From the NCBI RefSeq assembly GCF_022539315.1, contig NC_066314.1, positions 62,295,543 through 62,359,542 of the forward strand: a stretch of 64,000 nt of DNA, read 5' to 3'. This document shows positions 12,201 through 25,340 of the stretch, in pieces. This DNA is from Serinus canaria. Taxonomy: Eukaryota > Chordata > Aves > Passeriformes > Fringillidae. The position numbers and the translations under genes are program-made. Position 1 is the stretch's first letter; each line of letters begins with the position of its first letter. The notes beneath the pieces are model-generated. The model did not search any database. It was not told the DNA's origin and worked only from the letters and a program-made list of their open reading frames with translations.

Positions 12201-15200
12201 CTAAGACAACACATTACACTCTGTGTGTGTTTTTAGCAGTCCTCTGGTTGCCTTTAACCTTCTCTGAACCAAGAACAAGGTTTTCGTAGAAAATCAATGC
12301 TGTTTTCAACTTTACTGAATTTAAACTTTGCTAATGTTTGGCATGACATTATGTGAACAGCATTCCTTCCTCTAGTCTCTTTTATAATTATGAGAAACAA
12401 AATTGAAGTGGAGAAGAAAAAAATAAGAAGGTTATAAACTGCTAGTAAACTAGATAACACCTAATCCATGACAGAAGAGGGTCCATCTTACACCATTTTA
12501 CTTATGTTTCTGTGGTATCAGGTAATACAGAGGGTTGTAGGATACAGATGCCCTAGAGAATTACCTGCAATTAAATCCTACCACTGCTGCAAAGAAGAAT
12601 TTTTTTCAACCTATGAGAGTGATAAGTGCTTAGATAAGAAAAGTTCTGATTTCATTTCAGTGCTACCATCTGGTGGGCAAAATGTAGACAGCAAAATCCC
12701 ATTGCTGCAACACTGGAACATTCTGATACAGTGAGTTTTTGTTTTATTTTGTGAAGGAAACATAAGATATTATTAAAACAACTTGAACATCTGGTTTGGG
12801 GATAAAGTCATTTTGCAGTGCTGCTGCCAACCCTCAGGGCCAAGTGCAAAGAGAACAACCTTCCCTTCCAGACTCTCCATAATGCATAACACCAAACTAA
12901 AATTTCATGTCCAACACAAATGAAGAACAAAATATACTGTAGCTGTACACATCTAGGGAAATTCTGCTGATAGCTTGAAAGCCAGAGAATTGTATGAGAT
13001 TGAAGCTGCAGAATTTTAAAAAGGAACAGCAGGGAAGAGGAGTCATGTTTATTTTGTTGGGGGTAAGTTAAAGACAGAGTTACATCAGGCATTTTGAGGA
13101 AAAGGAAATAGAAAGGAAAATCATAGGAAATTTATGTGATTAGTTATTGAAAGGATCTGTTAAGACCCCATAATGAAGAGCAGTGCTGTTTTCTTTGGTA
13201 CACTTAGAACTTACATTGTGAAGGTGGAAATAAGGGTCAGAGCAGATCTTCTCCAGCTACTGCCTGAACTTTTGAGATCTGGAAGAACAGGGAATATTTG
13301 TTCCAATTTTGTTACTTACTTTCGAATGAATCTAGCCCAAACCCTCAAACATTTATGCAAGCTTCTTGCCTGTTAAGATGTATGTAACTGTCATGACCAC
13401 ACCACTTTAATTTTTACAAAACTTTGAGGGAGTTTTTGCTGAAAAAACTTCTTCAGGTTAGAAGATCTGGTTTCATTTTACCTTAGTGTGGCTGAGATTT
13501 TACCCTTGGCATTCTTCAACTTTCCTGTGCTGTCATTTTCTCAGATGTAAGTAAGAGCTAGCCACTGATGCTTCAAATGCTTCTGGTCCCAACACAAATG
13601 CTCTTTTTGGCTATCTGCCTGCATGCAGAAATGAACTGTCTTTTTAAAAGTGATTGAAGTTGTATTATACTATCAGGGGTTGCTGTCACTTTTAACCTGG
13701 CATAAATCTGCTAAAAGGAAACCCAGCTAGCAAAATTTAATCAATGATGAGGTTTTTGAGCAGGTGTGAATACTGGTCTCTTAGACTGATATATTGAATC
13801 CTTTGATTTAACTTGGCAAGATTTATATAAAATCTTCAGTGATTAGATGCTGATATTGGTGGTTTTTGAGTCTTGGGTAATGTAAATCTACTACTTCAGA
13901 AGGTCAGCCAGTAGGTGACTTAATGTCTCTAGGAACCTCCACTAATGAGTACAACAGTAATTCATGATCATTTCAGCCTTGGTAAGAAGGTTCACAGAGA
14001 TCTGGTCAAGCATTCCAGAACTCCAGCTTCATCAGGAAATTTGTGCTGTGGTTGAATAGAATAAATAACCTTCTCTGAGACTTGTCTCTCATATTGTTCT
14101 ACTGAGTTCCTGCCAGTCTGTCAACTAGAAAAAAATATTCATTTCTTCCAGTATAGATTAAAGTGACTTCTATTTTTCCTAGTATAGACTTGGCCTTTGA
14201 CTTAGAAGTGATAAGGATCAGATGCAAGAAATATTGAGATGAGTTACAGTGTTATATGTAAAGAAACTGAAAATATTTTTTGTCTCTAGCTTGAAAATAT
14301 TCCTGAGGTTTCGGAGGTTTAAGCCCCTCTACACATTTAATAATGAAAACATGAATAGATAATAGAAATTCACAGATTTTAATTCTGGAAGAGCAGAAAA
14401 AACAACTTCTGTTCATTTAATCAGATTTCCTACAGCAAGTATTTCATGGGAATATGGGAGTTTGTGGAGTCTGTGGTATGTTTTGGTTTCCTTTTCTTTA
14501 AAATGCAAGTGTATTCTCTTTTGAGATATCTCTTTTTGCAGTACCCCAGAACATCAATGATTCAAAGATTGCTCCCATTAAGACCTTCTATACAGAGGAA
14601 ATGACACATCCTGGCTCAGAGATGCTGCTTCTCCCATATGAACTGCTCTGTATTTCTTGAGGAGCAACACTATCAGAACTTCTTTTGCCAAATGCAGAGC
14701 TTGAAAGGAGCTCTGGGAGTTTGATACAGTGCACTTTCCCTTCGGTTTAAAGAGTTAATCAGGCACTTCTTGTCAGAGACAGGCTACTGGGCTTGGCACA
14801 GCTTCTCTGGGGCTGTGCTTGTGTTTAGTAGCACACTCATGTGAGGCTCAGTTGCTGCTTTCCTTTATGCCAAAACCACCTCAAAACCCACGAGCCCAAA
14901 AGAAGATGTGGTCTGGTATGGCACAGAGCAGCTTGGCTGTCCCTCTCCCTGGACAGAGACCCCAGAGGAATCTGGGGGTCAGGAGAAGCTCCCTCAGGCC
15001 AGAGGCCATATCCCAACTCAGTGGTACTGGCTCTTGGATCCAGATGAATTCAAAGATTACTGCATGCCCCAACTCCCATGGGGATGAAATCTCTCCTGTT
15101 TGAGAGGCAAATGGTTTTGTATCCCCCTTTACCGACCAGTATTGAATCTTTTCTTTCATTTGAAGCTCCTCCTGTATGATCCCAGCCATCAATTATTCCA

Positions 15201-15451
15201 TAGAAATTGCTTTATTTAACAAATTTCTCTATTTTGATTGAGATGGTATCTTTTAGGAGGAGATCCAGTTCTGATTTGAAAACTTGACCTGAGAAATTTC
15301 CCTTCCCCTCCTCAACATTCAGTAACCCTACTACATATGTGTATATACATTTATTTAGTCTTTGGCTTTGAGTTAGGATAGTACATGTCCAGGGAAAAGA
15401 CATGAAAACGTGGCCAAAAGAAAAGGATGAAAAGAAAACTGCAAGGATTTC
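214..15451. other. No gene established; AT-rich single-copy DNA
   Basis: Contains homopolymer runs (C10 at 2516-2525, A-runs near 5360, T-runs near 6480 and 11251) and a purine-biased block at about 8190-8740. The longest open frame (3700-4146, plus) has a Cys/Trp/Phe-rich translation without domain features. I see no transposon or RNA gene. Confidence 0.6.
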
Positions 15452-15794
15452 TTAGTCAGGCTTTAGTGCCTTTTGAGGAAAATTCTTTTTGACATTTTTT
15501 TCACAGTTTTTGGCTTGTGCTTTGTGGTAGTTTGCAATAACCATTTTGAGGTAAATACTCCTCAGAGAGCATGACTGGAAAGATCTCCACATCACAATAA
15601 GGCACTGGTAACGCTGTAGGAACAACAGTCCTTTGAGATGGCCTAGGTGATGCATCACCCCATTATTTTCTGATGACCCACACAGATGGGTGCATGAAGG
15701 TTGTCTTGGGCTCTGGTCTTCCATAGAAGGTATGATTGTCATCATTGGAAGGACCTGCTCCTTGATGAAGATTTTCTGGCCTTCATAATTCTCT

Positions 15795-15893
15795 TCATTG
15801 CAGACTTCTGGCCTTGCTGCTAGTTTCTGTATCGTTGTATGTACTCCTAGAGTTGCTTGCTTCCTCCACAGGGGGCCCAAGTTGATTTTTAAA
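15795..15893 (-). CDS. Possible terminal exon paired with 16458-16528 (unidentified)
   Basis: Acceptor gctactttcag, then 32 codons beginning FKNQLGPPVEEASNS and ending KARSLQ before TGA. Another frame through the same stretch is open for 156 codons (15452-15922), one of the two longest in the window, so coding direction and frame are unresolved. Could equally be non-coding. Confidence 0.15.
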   Translation of the reverse strand, partial: FKNQLGPPVEEASNSRSTYNDTETSSKARSLQ

Positions 15894-16457
15894 CTGAAAG
15901 TAGCAAAGACAGATCCCTGCAAATACTATGTACTTTTTGATATGTCTAGCAATACTAGATTTGAGAGAGGCAATTTCCTGTATTTAATGTTTTAGCATGC
16001 TGAGTGGTGAAGTAATGACTATTTTCAATAACAGAAATTGTTTTTTTTTCCAGTGGAAGCTCATTCACTTTTCACACAGCAGCTGCTTCCTACAGGGTGA
16101 CTTTAGGGCTGCAGACATTACAAAGAGGTATTGAAAGTGACAATGGCTGGATGTGCTTCAAGTTCATGGGAAGAGAACCCTACTGGCCCTCAAAGTGCCT
16201 GGGATGGGTGGCATGGGATTAGAGGATGGGGAATGGTACTCCTATTGATCTGTAGCTGGATCCCAAGAGTCCATCTGTTCTGGGCTTTTGTTGCTAATCC
16301 ATGCATTAGCAATAATTTCATGTATATTCTGCCAATTCCCCAGGCCTGTCTGCTTGTAGGGTTCCTTCCGCCAGATTTTTTCTCCTGTCTTCTGGAGCCC
16401 TTCTCTGGGGGATCCCTCCCACTTCCTTCGTGTCAGAATGGATAACAAGGCACTTAC

Positions 16458-16528
16458 CTCAGTGAGCCAGCTGAGTCTGTCCAACCTTTCCCTGCAGGCT
16501 TCGCCTTGGATAACGAGGGGGATTGTCT
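16458..16528 (-). CDS. Possible small exon with strong donor (unidentified)
   Basis: 71 bp between ctttgccag and GAG|gtaagt. In the frame that stays open it reads TIPLVIQGEACRERLDRLSW then LTE, and it joins in phase 0 to the candidate exon at 15795-15893. No family recognised; may be chance. Confidence 0.15.
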
Positions 16529-19527
16529 CTGGCAAAGACTTGTGTCTTGTGATACAGCCCTTTTAAGAGCTGTGGTGAAACAGGGTTTGCAGTGATACTG
16601 GCTATTGAGAATTTCATTTCTCTGGTGCTGTTAATAGAGTTGTTTTTTTCTTCCTTCAGCTTTTTGTCTCATAGCAATACTATCCATTCATTTTATGAAA
16701 ATATGAATCCTCTCATGGCCAGCAATGACATCTGGCACTCTAATATTTGATCATGGACAGCAGAACAGAAAGTGAAAATGTAACCTCCCTACAGAAATTT
16801 CAGAAACTTCAGGGGAGATGTATAGAATATACAGATTAGAGGAGAACCTTCCTGCAGAAGTGGCTGGATTTCCAGGCTTTTGGTATTGGTGTGGTATAGA
16901 ATAAATGTCACAGTATCACCATTTAAATTTTTGCTGCTGTGTTTTGAATAGTACCACAGCCTAATGAGTGAAATTCTTGGATTCCAGTACAAGGTTTTTT
17001 CAAGACCTGGTAGAATTTAGTGATTTTTTTTTTGTTTTGTTTTGTTTTTGTTTTGTTTTGTTTTTCTTTTCTATAGTATTAAACTATGGAGATAAGCATT
17101 TCACCAGACCTATGGAACACATTCTAAAAACCATCCTGAGTTTTATATTTCACCTCAGCTCTATTATTGTGATGGGGGAAAAAAAGCCAGTCTGTTTTAG
17201 AGAGCTTAATTAAAATAAATGGAATGGGTAAAAACTGCTTCTGACTTCACTAGACCTGGGATAAGGATGATGAGTATATAGTATTCCCAGTGTAAATCCT
17301 CCTATATACCTATGTTTGTAGACATAGTGTTTTCATTTGTAACATAGGATTACTCAATGAGTCACAGAGAGCTGCAAGACAGACAGCAGGCTAAACTGCC
17401 AGCAGACAACTAAAAAAAAGAAAAAATCAAAAGACCAAACCATAGACAATACATTTCTGTAAAGGCAAGATAAAGTTCAAAGAGAGCTCAGACATTCATT
17501 TGTGAGAGTTTTATGACTGTACTAGAGAAATATTTAAATATGACAGTTCCCTTGTTTATGGGCAAAATAGCATGTTCCCATGCAGATAAATAAAATGCAT
17601 TTCAATATTCTTACACTAGTCTTTGTTTATATGAGTTTATTCCAGAATCCAGACTTTAGATAAGGATTTGCTACTGCAAATAACTAAAGATTAATCCAGA
17701 TGTTGGTGTTGTTTCTTAGAGGAGTAGAAAGCAGATTTATTGAGAGCAGTAGAGCTGCTGTTGATGGTTTTTATCTTTGGTATTACATTTTGTAATGTGT
17801 GACAGAGATGAAAGCAGTGCATAGAATGGATGAATGATATTTTAGTAATTGGTATGGAGCAGTTAGTAAGAAACAAATTTTGCACTGGAAGGTGGATAAT
17901 CTTAAAGTATCCAGCCTCATCTTCAGCGTTTCTGTTGAATTATATGTCCTTATTAAAATCTGATTTTCCTTATGTCTTTTTCATTGTTGTGTGGAAAAAC
18001 ATGGTGGTTTTGCCATTAAGAGTTGTGGGGTTTCTTTTTAGGAAAAAAAAAAAGAAAGGTGTTGTTCTGCTCTGTAAATCTGAATGCTGTGTTAAAGAAT
18101 GGGATGGAATGTGAGCCCTTTGACTTGACTATGGATTAACAGATAGGGAAAAACCTGCTCACTCCTAGTGCACAGAAGGACAGCTGCTACTCACTGAATG
18201 TGATTTCCTGGGCACCATGGAAGCTGGAGACCCCATTCAGTCTGACAGCCAGTTTTTAATTTTGGCTCATATTTGCATAGGAGAAATACCAACAGCCACT
18301 CAGTGAGACCATGAACAGCAGAGAGTGGGGATTGCAGGGAGAGGAGCACCAAAGCTCCCCTTACTCTTACAGAAACCTGAAACCTTTTAATTTCCAGCCT
18401 AACTTTAGTTCTAGCCAATGTGCAACCACTTGTTATTGTCTAGATTTTCAAATTTCTTCTCTCTGTCTAGTTTTATACTTCTCCTTATAATCATTGGGAT
18501 ACTGAACTTATAATCATTGGGAGATCAGCAGCCTTTGATTTGCTGGGCTGAACAACCAGTTGGTTTAGGCCTTCTTCTACAAGGCAGGCTCTGCTCAGCT
18601 GCATGGCCATTCTCTCTACCTGCTTCATTTTCAGCACATCTTTGCCACACGTGGGTGGTCAGTATTGTATTGTATTGTATTCACAGTGGAGGCTTGCCAA
18701 ATCTTTCTGGAATGACAATAATGCTTCCCTTTCTTCAGCAAAACATGCTAGAGTCATAGCTGTCATCTTCTTTGTGGCTGCATTTCATTAATAACTAATC
18801 ATCAGCCTCTTCCTCCTTCTGTCTTTTTAGAGCTGTCCTTACAGGATCTGTAGCTATTCACTGTAGCTAATAAGATGGATATTTTTTCTTTTGCAAGACA
18901 GTGTTTGGATATTCCCATATAAGTTTCAAAGGGGAAGTTCATTCTCTTCACACTTTTTAGGCAAAATTGACTCCTTGCTCTGATCTCAGTAGCCAGAAGA
19001 TTCTTTTAATAAGTGTGGCATTTACAGGTAAAGACTTAGCAGGTGAGGCTGGTTTTGTGGTGTTTTTTCCCTTTTTTCATGCTTTGCTGTGATTATGATG
19101 ACAGATCCAGAGATTAAGATGACCAGAATCATCCTGTGTCAGGGGATGCCACAGCCTCTTGATTCCCAGAGAGAAAGGATTCATCAGCTGAGTGGCAGGA
19201 CCACGTTTTCTAGGCAATTAACATTTTCTTTTACAGTTCCACTTGGCAGCTGTGCTCATGGCCAGAGCTGGAGCCTGCTTAGCCCTGCCTGACTTCCCTC
19301 ACTCCAGCCTGGAGGAACTGCCTGGACCAGGGGTCAGTTATTGAGAAATACACACAAAATCTGACAGGTGTGGAGGAACAGAACCCCAGTCAGGGGTCCC
19401 CTTGTTTTCTCAGCAGCACACATCCTGATGTTCCCTGATATTCCAAATCACAACCTGCTTCCTAATGGGACCCAATGCCTATCTCTGAAATTGTTACCTC
19501 CAGAATGCCTATTGAAAAACTTCAGAG
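16529..19527. other. No gene established; simple repeats
   Basis: Holds a (TTTTG)n tract (17024-17070), a (GTATT)4 run (18662-18681) and a short direct duplication of cttataatcattggga at about 18484 and 18507. Open frames are short and unremarkable. Confidence 0.6.
17024..17070. repeat. (TTTTG)n microsatellite
   Basis: T run followed by repeated ttttg units, with one ttttttg-like interruption. Confidence 0.9.
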
Positions 19528-19612
19528 ATCATAGAATCAAATAATGGTTGGGGTTGGAAGGGAGGTTTAATGGTCATTTGGTTCAACCCACCTGATGGGT
19601 GGATAGAATGCT
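19528..19612 (-). mobile_element. CR1 LINE 3'-end fragment
   Basis: Begins atcatagaatc, followed by ggttggggttggaaggga and ggttcaaccca: the reverse complement of the CR1 3' end with its ATTCTATGAT terminal repeat. About 85 bp, diverged, so an old insertion. Confidence 0.85.
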
Positions 19613-20663
19613 GATTCGTCTTCTCTCTGGGAAACAAATTTAAATCAGTCTATGCTGTTCTCTATGTTATGGTCATGATAGTCACCACGAGTTGGGGTTT
19701 GGGGACATTTGAGTAGTTGCTGTGATCTTTTAGTAATAGGATCCAGCACCACCAGTCCTTGATTCCTGCTTGATATAACATCCCAAGGTTGTTTCTCCAT
19801 ATTTGCAGGGATGAAGTGTCCATGTTATTTCAAGGATTCTTGGGACACTGGTTCTTCACAAAGAAGGCAAAGTCAGTGGAAAGGCAGGCTGGATCTTCTG
19901 TCAGTTCCTAAAAACCTCCTTCCCTCTCCCTTACCCTCAGAAGAGCTGCAGGCATTTCCAGGGTGCATCCCAGCCTGCTGGTTTGTATTCTTCTCCAAAG
20001 AAAGTAGAGAAAAGCAAGAGGAAGCTTCTGGCCAGAATATCTAACAGCCCCCGAAGCTGGGCCTGAGGATACCAGAGAATCAGTAAAACCAGCATCTATT
20101 TTCCCTTGCCTTTGCCTAACACTTAACTGGTTAGAGGATTTTAAGAAGCCTGGATAATCCTCTGCCCCTGCTTCCAGTGTTAGGAGCTTAAAATCCTAAC
20201 AAACTAAGCCCCAGTCAATGACTTCAGAATGGATTAGTTGGAATGCTCTAGGACATACTAGAACTCCATTAGGAATACACTAGGAATAGAGTTTATCTCT
20301 TCACAGCCTATTGATACATTAATGCTGCTACTGCTACTACTATAAACACCAATAATCATAAATATTACAGCTGATAAAGTATCTGAAGGACATCTAAGAC
20401 TGATATAAAATACTATGTATATTTTAGATAACACTTAATTCAATTGTTAATCTACTTCATGTTCACTTTCCTCTGGCATTTGTTGTTGACATTGGTTATC
20501 ATGTCCCTGTAGCCTAAATTTCTCTGTGAGGCACAATTCTCTGCCTTCCTCTCTTGAGTAACTTGTTTCAATTTTCAGCTTTCCAGTGGGTAGAAAATAT
20601 GGCCATCAGCAACAAGTGACTCCCTCTGGCATGGAAGACACATGGCTCTCCTTTTTTTCTTTC

Positions 20664-20691
20664 TTTTTTTTTTTTTTTTTTTTTTTTTTTT
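20664..20691. repeat. Homopolymer T28
   Basis: Uninterrupted T run; it might be the poly(A) tail of a minus-strand retrocopy, but no retrocopy body or target duplication is visible. Confidence 0.9.
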
Positions 20692-23600
20692 GTTTTTTGG
20701 TAAGACCACTTTGGTGCCTTAAAGTGGCTTTACTGCTCTGCTCCCAGCCCTGTGATCCTAGAGCTTTTGGTCAAGTCTCTCAGTGGTTTCTCTACCACCA
20801 GAAATTCCCTGTCTTATGCTGCTCCTAGCTCCCAAAGGGCTGTTTCTCAAGCTAGAGAGCAATGAGGCTGAGAGGTCTTTCCTTCCACACTCATCTTTCT
20901 GCCCAGTCCAATGCAGGGACTTGAGCTGAGTGCTGCAGTATTCCCAAACTGCCATCCTCTCTAATTCAGAGCCCTTCCCAAAGGCTGTGGAGCCAGGTGT
21001 GAGGTGTGTTTATGTCCCTGGGCTGCTGCACTCTAGTCTTGCTGGAGCTGGCAGGCTGGCCTGGACCATAAGTGTGCTCTGAGAGGCAGGCAATTCAGAA
21101 ACTCAGGAGCCACTTCTCTGTGTGCTGGCCACAATTCCTGCTTCCCCTGCCAATGTGCTTATGGTTTGGCATTTGTAGACACACCACAGCTGTCCAGTTG
21201 ATAAACTGACACACTCTGGGTGGCCCTCATCTCTGGAGATTTTACAACTGCTGTTTGCTCCACCAGACATGAATTGAAGTCTTCCAAATTCTCCCACAGA
21301 GACTTTCCTGGTACTTTGGTGTCAAGTTCAGAACAAGAATCTGGAGCAGACTTTTTATTCCTAGTAACACTTGTTTTCCTGCAGAGCTGCTCTCTTCAGC
21401 TAACCAGTGCCTGTGATGAACACGTGTTTCTGTTCACTGGTTCATCCTGCTCAGCAGAAGTCAGAAGTTATTTACAGAACCTTGCAATCCATTAGCCCTC
21501 TACCCTTGAAGGAAAAAGGTCTGTGTATGCAGTGAAACTCAGGATTACAGATCAAATGTGCTGCTGTGTGTGTACATTTATATGACCCATGTGACTCTTT
21601 CTGGTGTTTCCTGCATGCTCCTTGTCCAGGTTAAAGAAAGAGGCATCACCTACTCATGTACAGTAGAATAATATTGAAAAATGCCATATGTGAAACAGTG
21701 CTCCTGAGAAATACAACTGATGGGCTGTCTGCATGTAATGTGAATTCTGTAGCAGCTTTCAGGGAGTGGTGTGTGTCTCTCATACAACTTTTCCTTTACT
21801 CACATATTACTCCTGGAATATGAGGCTACTTCATCTAGTAAAAAAGGAAGGAAAAAAAAAATAACACCAATAGGAGGTGATGTTTCAAGCAAGGGGAAAT
21901 TAAATAGTTTTATGTTTTAGTGGCCACCATCAAAATCTTGTCAGGCTGGCTTTTTCTAGCTCCACATCATGGCATTCAGGTAGCAGTGAAATGCATTCAC
22001 AGACAACTCTCATTTAATGCCAAATTGATACCACGGTGGAGCAACTGTTGGCTTGCAGAAAGAAGGAAAGGTATTAATTTCCTTTTGCTTCTGCAGTAGA
22101 TTCATCGAAATGCGTTAGCTCAGCTGTGTGCAGAGATGCTGATGTAATCAAGCCAGGTGCATGCACAGGATTTTCTAACAGGGGGTGGAGATGAGTCTGG
22201 ATCACGTAAAGAGGAGCTGGAGAACAGTGCAGGATGTTTCGAGGTCACAAGGATGCTTAACATTTTGTATCAGACATGTGAGGAAGAAAAATAGCACAGG
22301 TGTAGAGTCATTAATGCACAATATAGCAAGAAGGATACAAGTTTGCCATTTCAAGGTCCAGAATTCCAGATTAGGTATGGTGCAAGGGGGAGAGGAGGAG
22401 ACTATGCTCCTGAGTTTTGATAGAGAAGGTTGAAGAATCTGGGAAAGGCAGGAAATTGAGTAAGGATTATTTTACTATGGCACTTGAACCCAACCAGACT
22501 TTTCAGTAGGCAAATATTTGTTTCAAGCAAAACACACCCAGAAGCAGCTCTTATAAAATGTGTAAGTTTTTTTTTTTTTTTCAGTTCAAATACTGCATTC
22601 TAGTTCAGTCTATTGATTTTCAAGAGAATGCAATTTTTTTCTTTGCTTTAGGAGCAGAGAGAGAGAGATGGGGCAAGGGTGTACAAGAGGAGAGGCAGAT
22701 AAACAAGGCTGAATTTGTAGAGAAAGCTCTTCAGATTGATTCTTGTCACCAGAGACTCATACACCATTAAAATTCCTAGATATCTTCTCGGATTGTATAA
22801 GTGAAAAAGACATTACATAAACTGCCAGCATTTTTCTCCTTTTTCACTTTGAGAACCACCCTTGTGGGACAATTGTAAGGAATTTAGTGGGGTTGGCTCT
22901 AGTAAATTTCTGTGGACAGTACTCTAAAAATACAGACACAAGAGGAAGCAGTGTTGGTTTTTTCTGGTTTTGTTTTTAAGCAGTTACAGAATTCTACAAA
23001 AGGGATACAATTCTTTTAAAAAAGCTTTGTAGGTTACTGTGAGAAACTTTTCAGCTCTCATTGCATTCTGTTCCACTTTCAGTACGAAGGAGGGGCTGGC
23101 AGGTATTTTCAGTGGAAGAGAGTATGGGCTTTCAGTTCTTACCAAATCCCAGCTGGATTCTGTGTTTAATCCACAAAACTTCCAGTGACCTGATAACTGC
23201 AGGTTACTTCAGTTTTGCATTCTTAAAGAGTTCCCTGCTTTGACAGGGATTGTTTTTCCATCCCTACAAGAAATGGCAGGCTGCTGCTTGCAGAAACCTG
23301 CATTCCCAGCTACAAATTCACTGAAACAGCAGTTAAACAAGGAAGTAAGACATGTTCCTCCATGCTGGTCATCACAAATTAATATCACCTTTGGCCACCC
23401 CAAGCAATAACTCCCTGTGTTCACCCTTTCTTCTAGATCACAACTGCTCTCTCTTAATATCAGTGGTATTATCCCAGTAGTCTGGGATAGCAAGAGTCTG
23501 TGATAGAAAACCCCTTTTTATTTTTTCTAGTTTCAGTAAAAGTTTTGCAAGAAAAAATGAAGTCTTGCACAAAATCCAAATCCAGTTACTTTAGTTCCCG

Positions 23601-24959
23601 GGTTATATGGAGGTCTGAGGTCTGTTTCTCACAAAGAACTGGGATGCAGGGCAATGTGTGACCTCACACAGAGTTCTGGCACCAGGTCACACAGGAAAGA
23701 CCTGGCTCATACCTGTCTCTCTTCAGCTCTGTCTCTTGTTCCCCCATGGGGTTGTTCAAAATGAACTGACTTATGCAATGAAAGCTGACTGAGGTCTCTG
23801 TTGGTAAATCCAGTATTACAGGCCTTTGCATAATAATTCCAGGACCAGTCTTTCCATCTTCCAAGAAATTTGATAGCTAAAGATTATGACACCTCTGCAG
23901 AGTGACTTTTCCAGAGCAGTGACCATTCCCTGTGAAATTTTTTTCTGTCACTGCATGTCTACAGTAACTTTGGAAACAATTTCTTCTCTCCTTTTTAAAC
24001 TACACCAGTTTGGTATTACTAAAGCTGCTTCCAAGGCCAAATCTATAGCAGTATTCTTTTTCATGAGGATCATTAGTAACTTCTTAAACACATGACCTCA
24101 TAAATGACACTTTTGGTCAAAGGCTTTTTGGGGAGAACAGTACCATAGACACACATACACACACACTCTGCAGCTGGGAAAAAAAAGGCTCTTCTCAGCA
24201 CTCTTCTTTATGTGTGTTTTTTTGTGGCCAAAAACTAGAGTGGGAAAGGAAAAGATAACATCTGAGTTGGGATGACCAAAGTACATAGAGAGAACAATTT
24301 AGTCTCTTAAAACAATGCAAGAAGTTAGATTCCAGTAGTAATTCAAGTGAAGGCAGGAGGTTGGGCTAGATCCAAACATCTATGCAGTCCCAGTGACCCA
24401 AGCTATCACATGTGATATACCTCACTTCTTTATTTGCTTGTTTATTCTGAATGACTACAAGGGCACTGGATGTGATAAAAAGTGGACAATGTCCTGAGTT
24501 CAGCTGGAATGAGTTAGGATATTATCTTTCTGGAGCTTCTCCCTACAGTAATGATGATACCCGTTTTGGGGTTAATTTTCTGTTGAATAAGCACGTCAGG
24601 TTTTAAGGCTCTGGTCCAGACTGTAAACAAGTCAGTCTCTTTGGAGCCTGCTTTGGCAGCTCTGCTGAGGTTGCTATTTGTATTAAAATATTTGCTAACC
24701 TATTCTTCATAAAGCCAGGTATGTTTCCGTGAAAAGGAGAGGCAATGTTGACATCTGTGCTCTTGCCAGCAGCAGCAATCATATTACCTTGTTATCTCAG
24801 CTATCCCTCCCCCATGCTGATGCCCTAAATAAGGGGCTGCTGGAATTCTGACCCAGGGCTCATTACATTTCTGCTCCACACACAATTCTGTGTACCTGTG
24901 CAAAATTCAGTCCCACTGTTTCACTGGGATCAGAAGAAACCTTACTGCTGAGAGAAATC

Positions 24960-25340
24960 AGTGATAGAAAACTCTGGAATGTAAATTTTAGACGAGCTAG
25001 ATATTTTCACATGTGGCTGACAAGCAATTTAAAGCACTGAGGAGAGTTCAAGAGGGAGTTAAGTGGTCCACGAAGATATATGGATACTGGAATAATTTGG
25101 ATGCATTTAGGATACAGTATAGACAAAGAATTCATCTCGCCCCTGAGGTGTTTGGGGCTGTGACTGCATTTTGGTTCTCAGGTCGTGCTAAGTTTTCTGT
25201 AGCGAATCTGGCCCAGCTCTAATAGATCATTGTCAGGGCTTTGTTCACATTGCGAGGTTGGGGAGCGGAAAGAAAACAATCCAAACAATGTAGGACCACC
25301 ACAATTACTTCAGCTGTTTTTATAGGCTACCCATAAAATT
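24960..25340. promoter_or_regulatory. Candidate conserved non-coding element
   Basis: A non-repetitive block that keeps several CpG (ccacgaag, ctcgcccc, ggtcgtgc, gtagcgaat, tgcgagg, gagcgg) in CpG-poor surroundings, with AT-rich homeodomain/Sox-like words such as gaaaacaatcc and aaacaatg. A 69-codon plus-strand frame covers part of it with no recognisable domain. Conservation is inferred, not seen. Confidence 0.2.
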
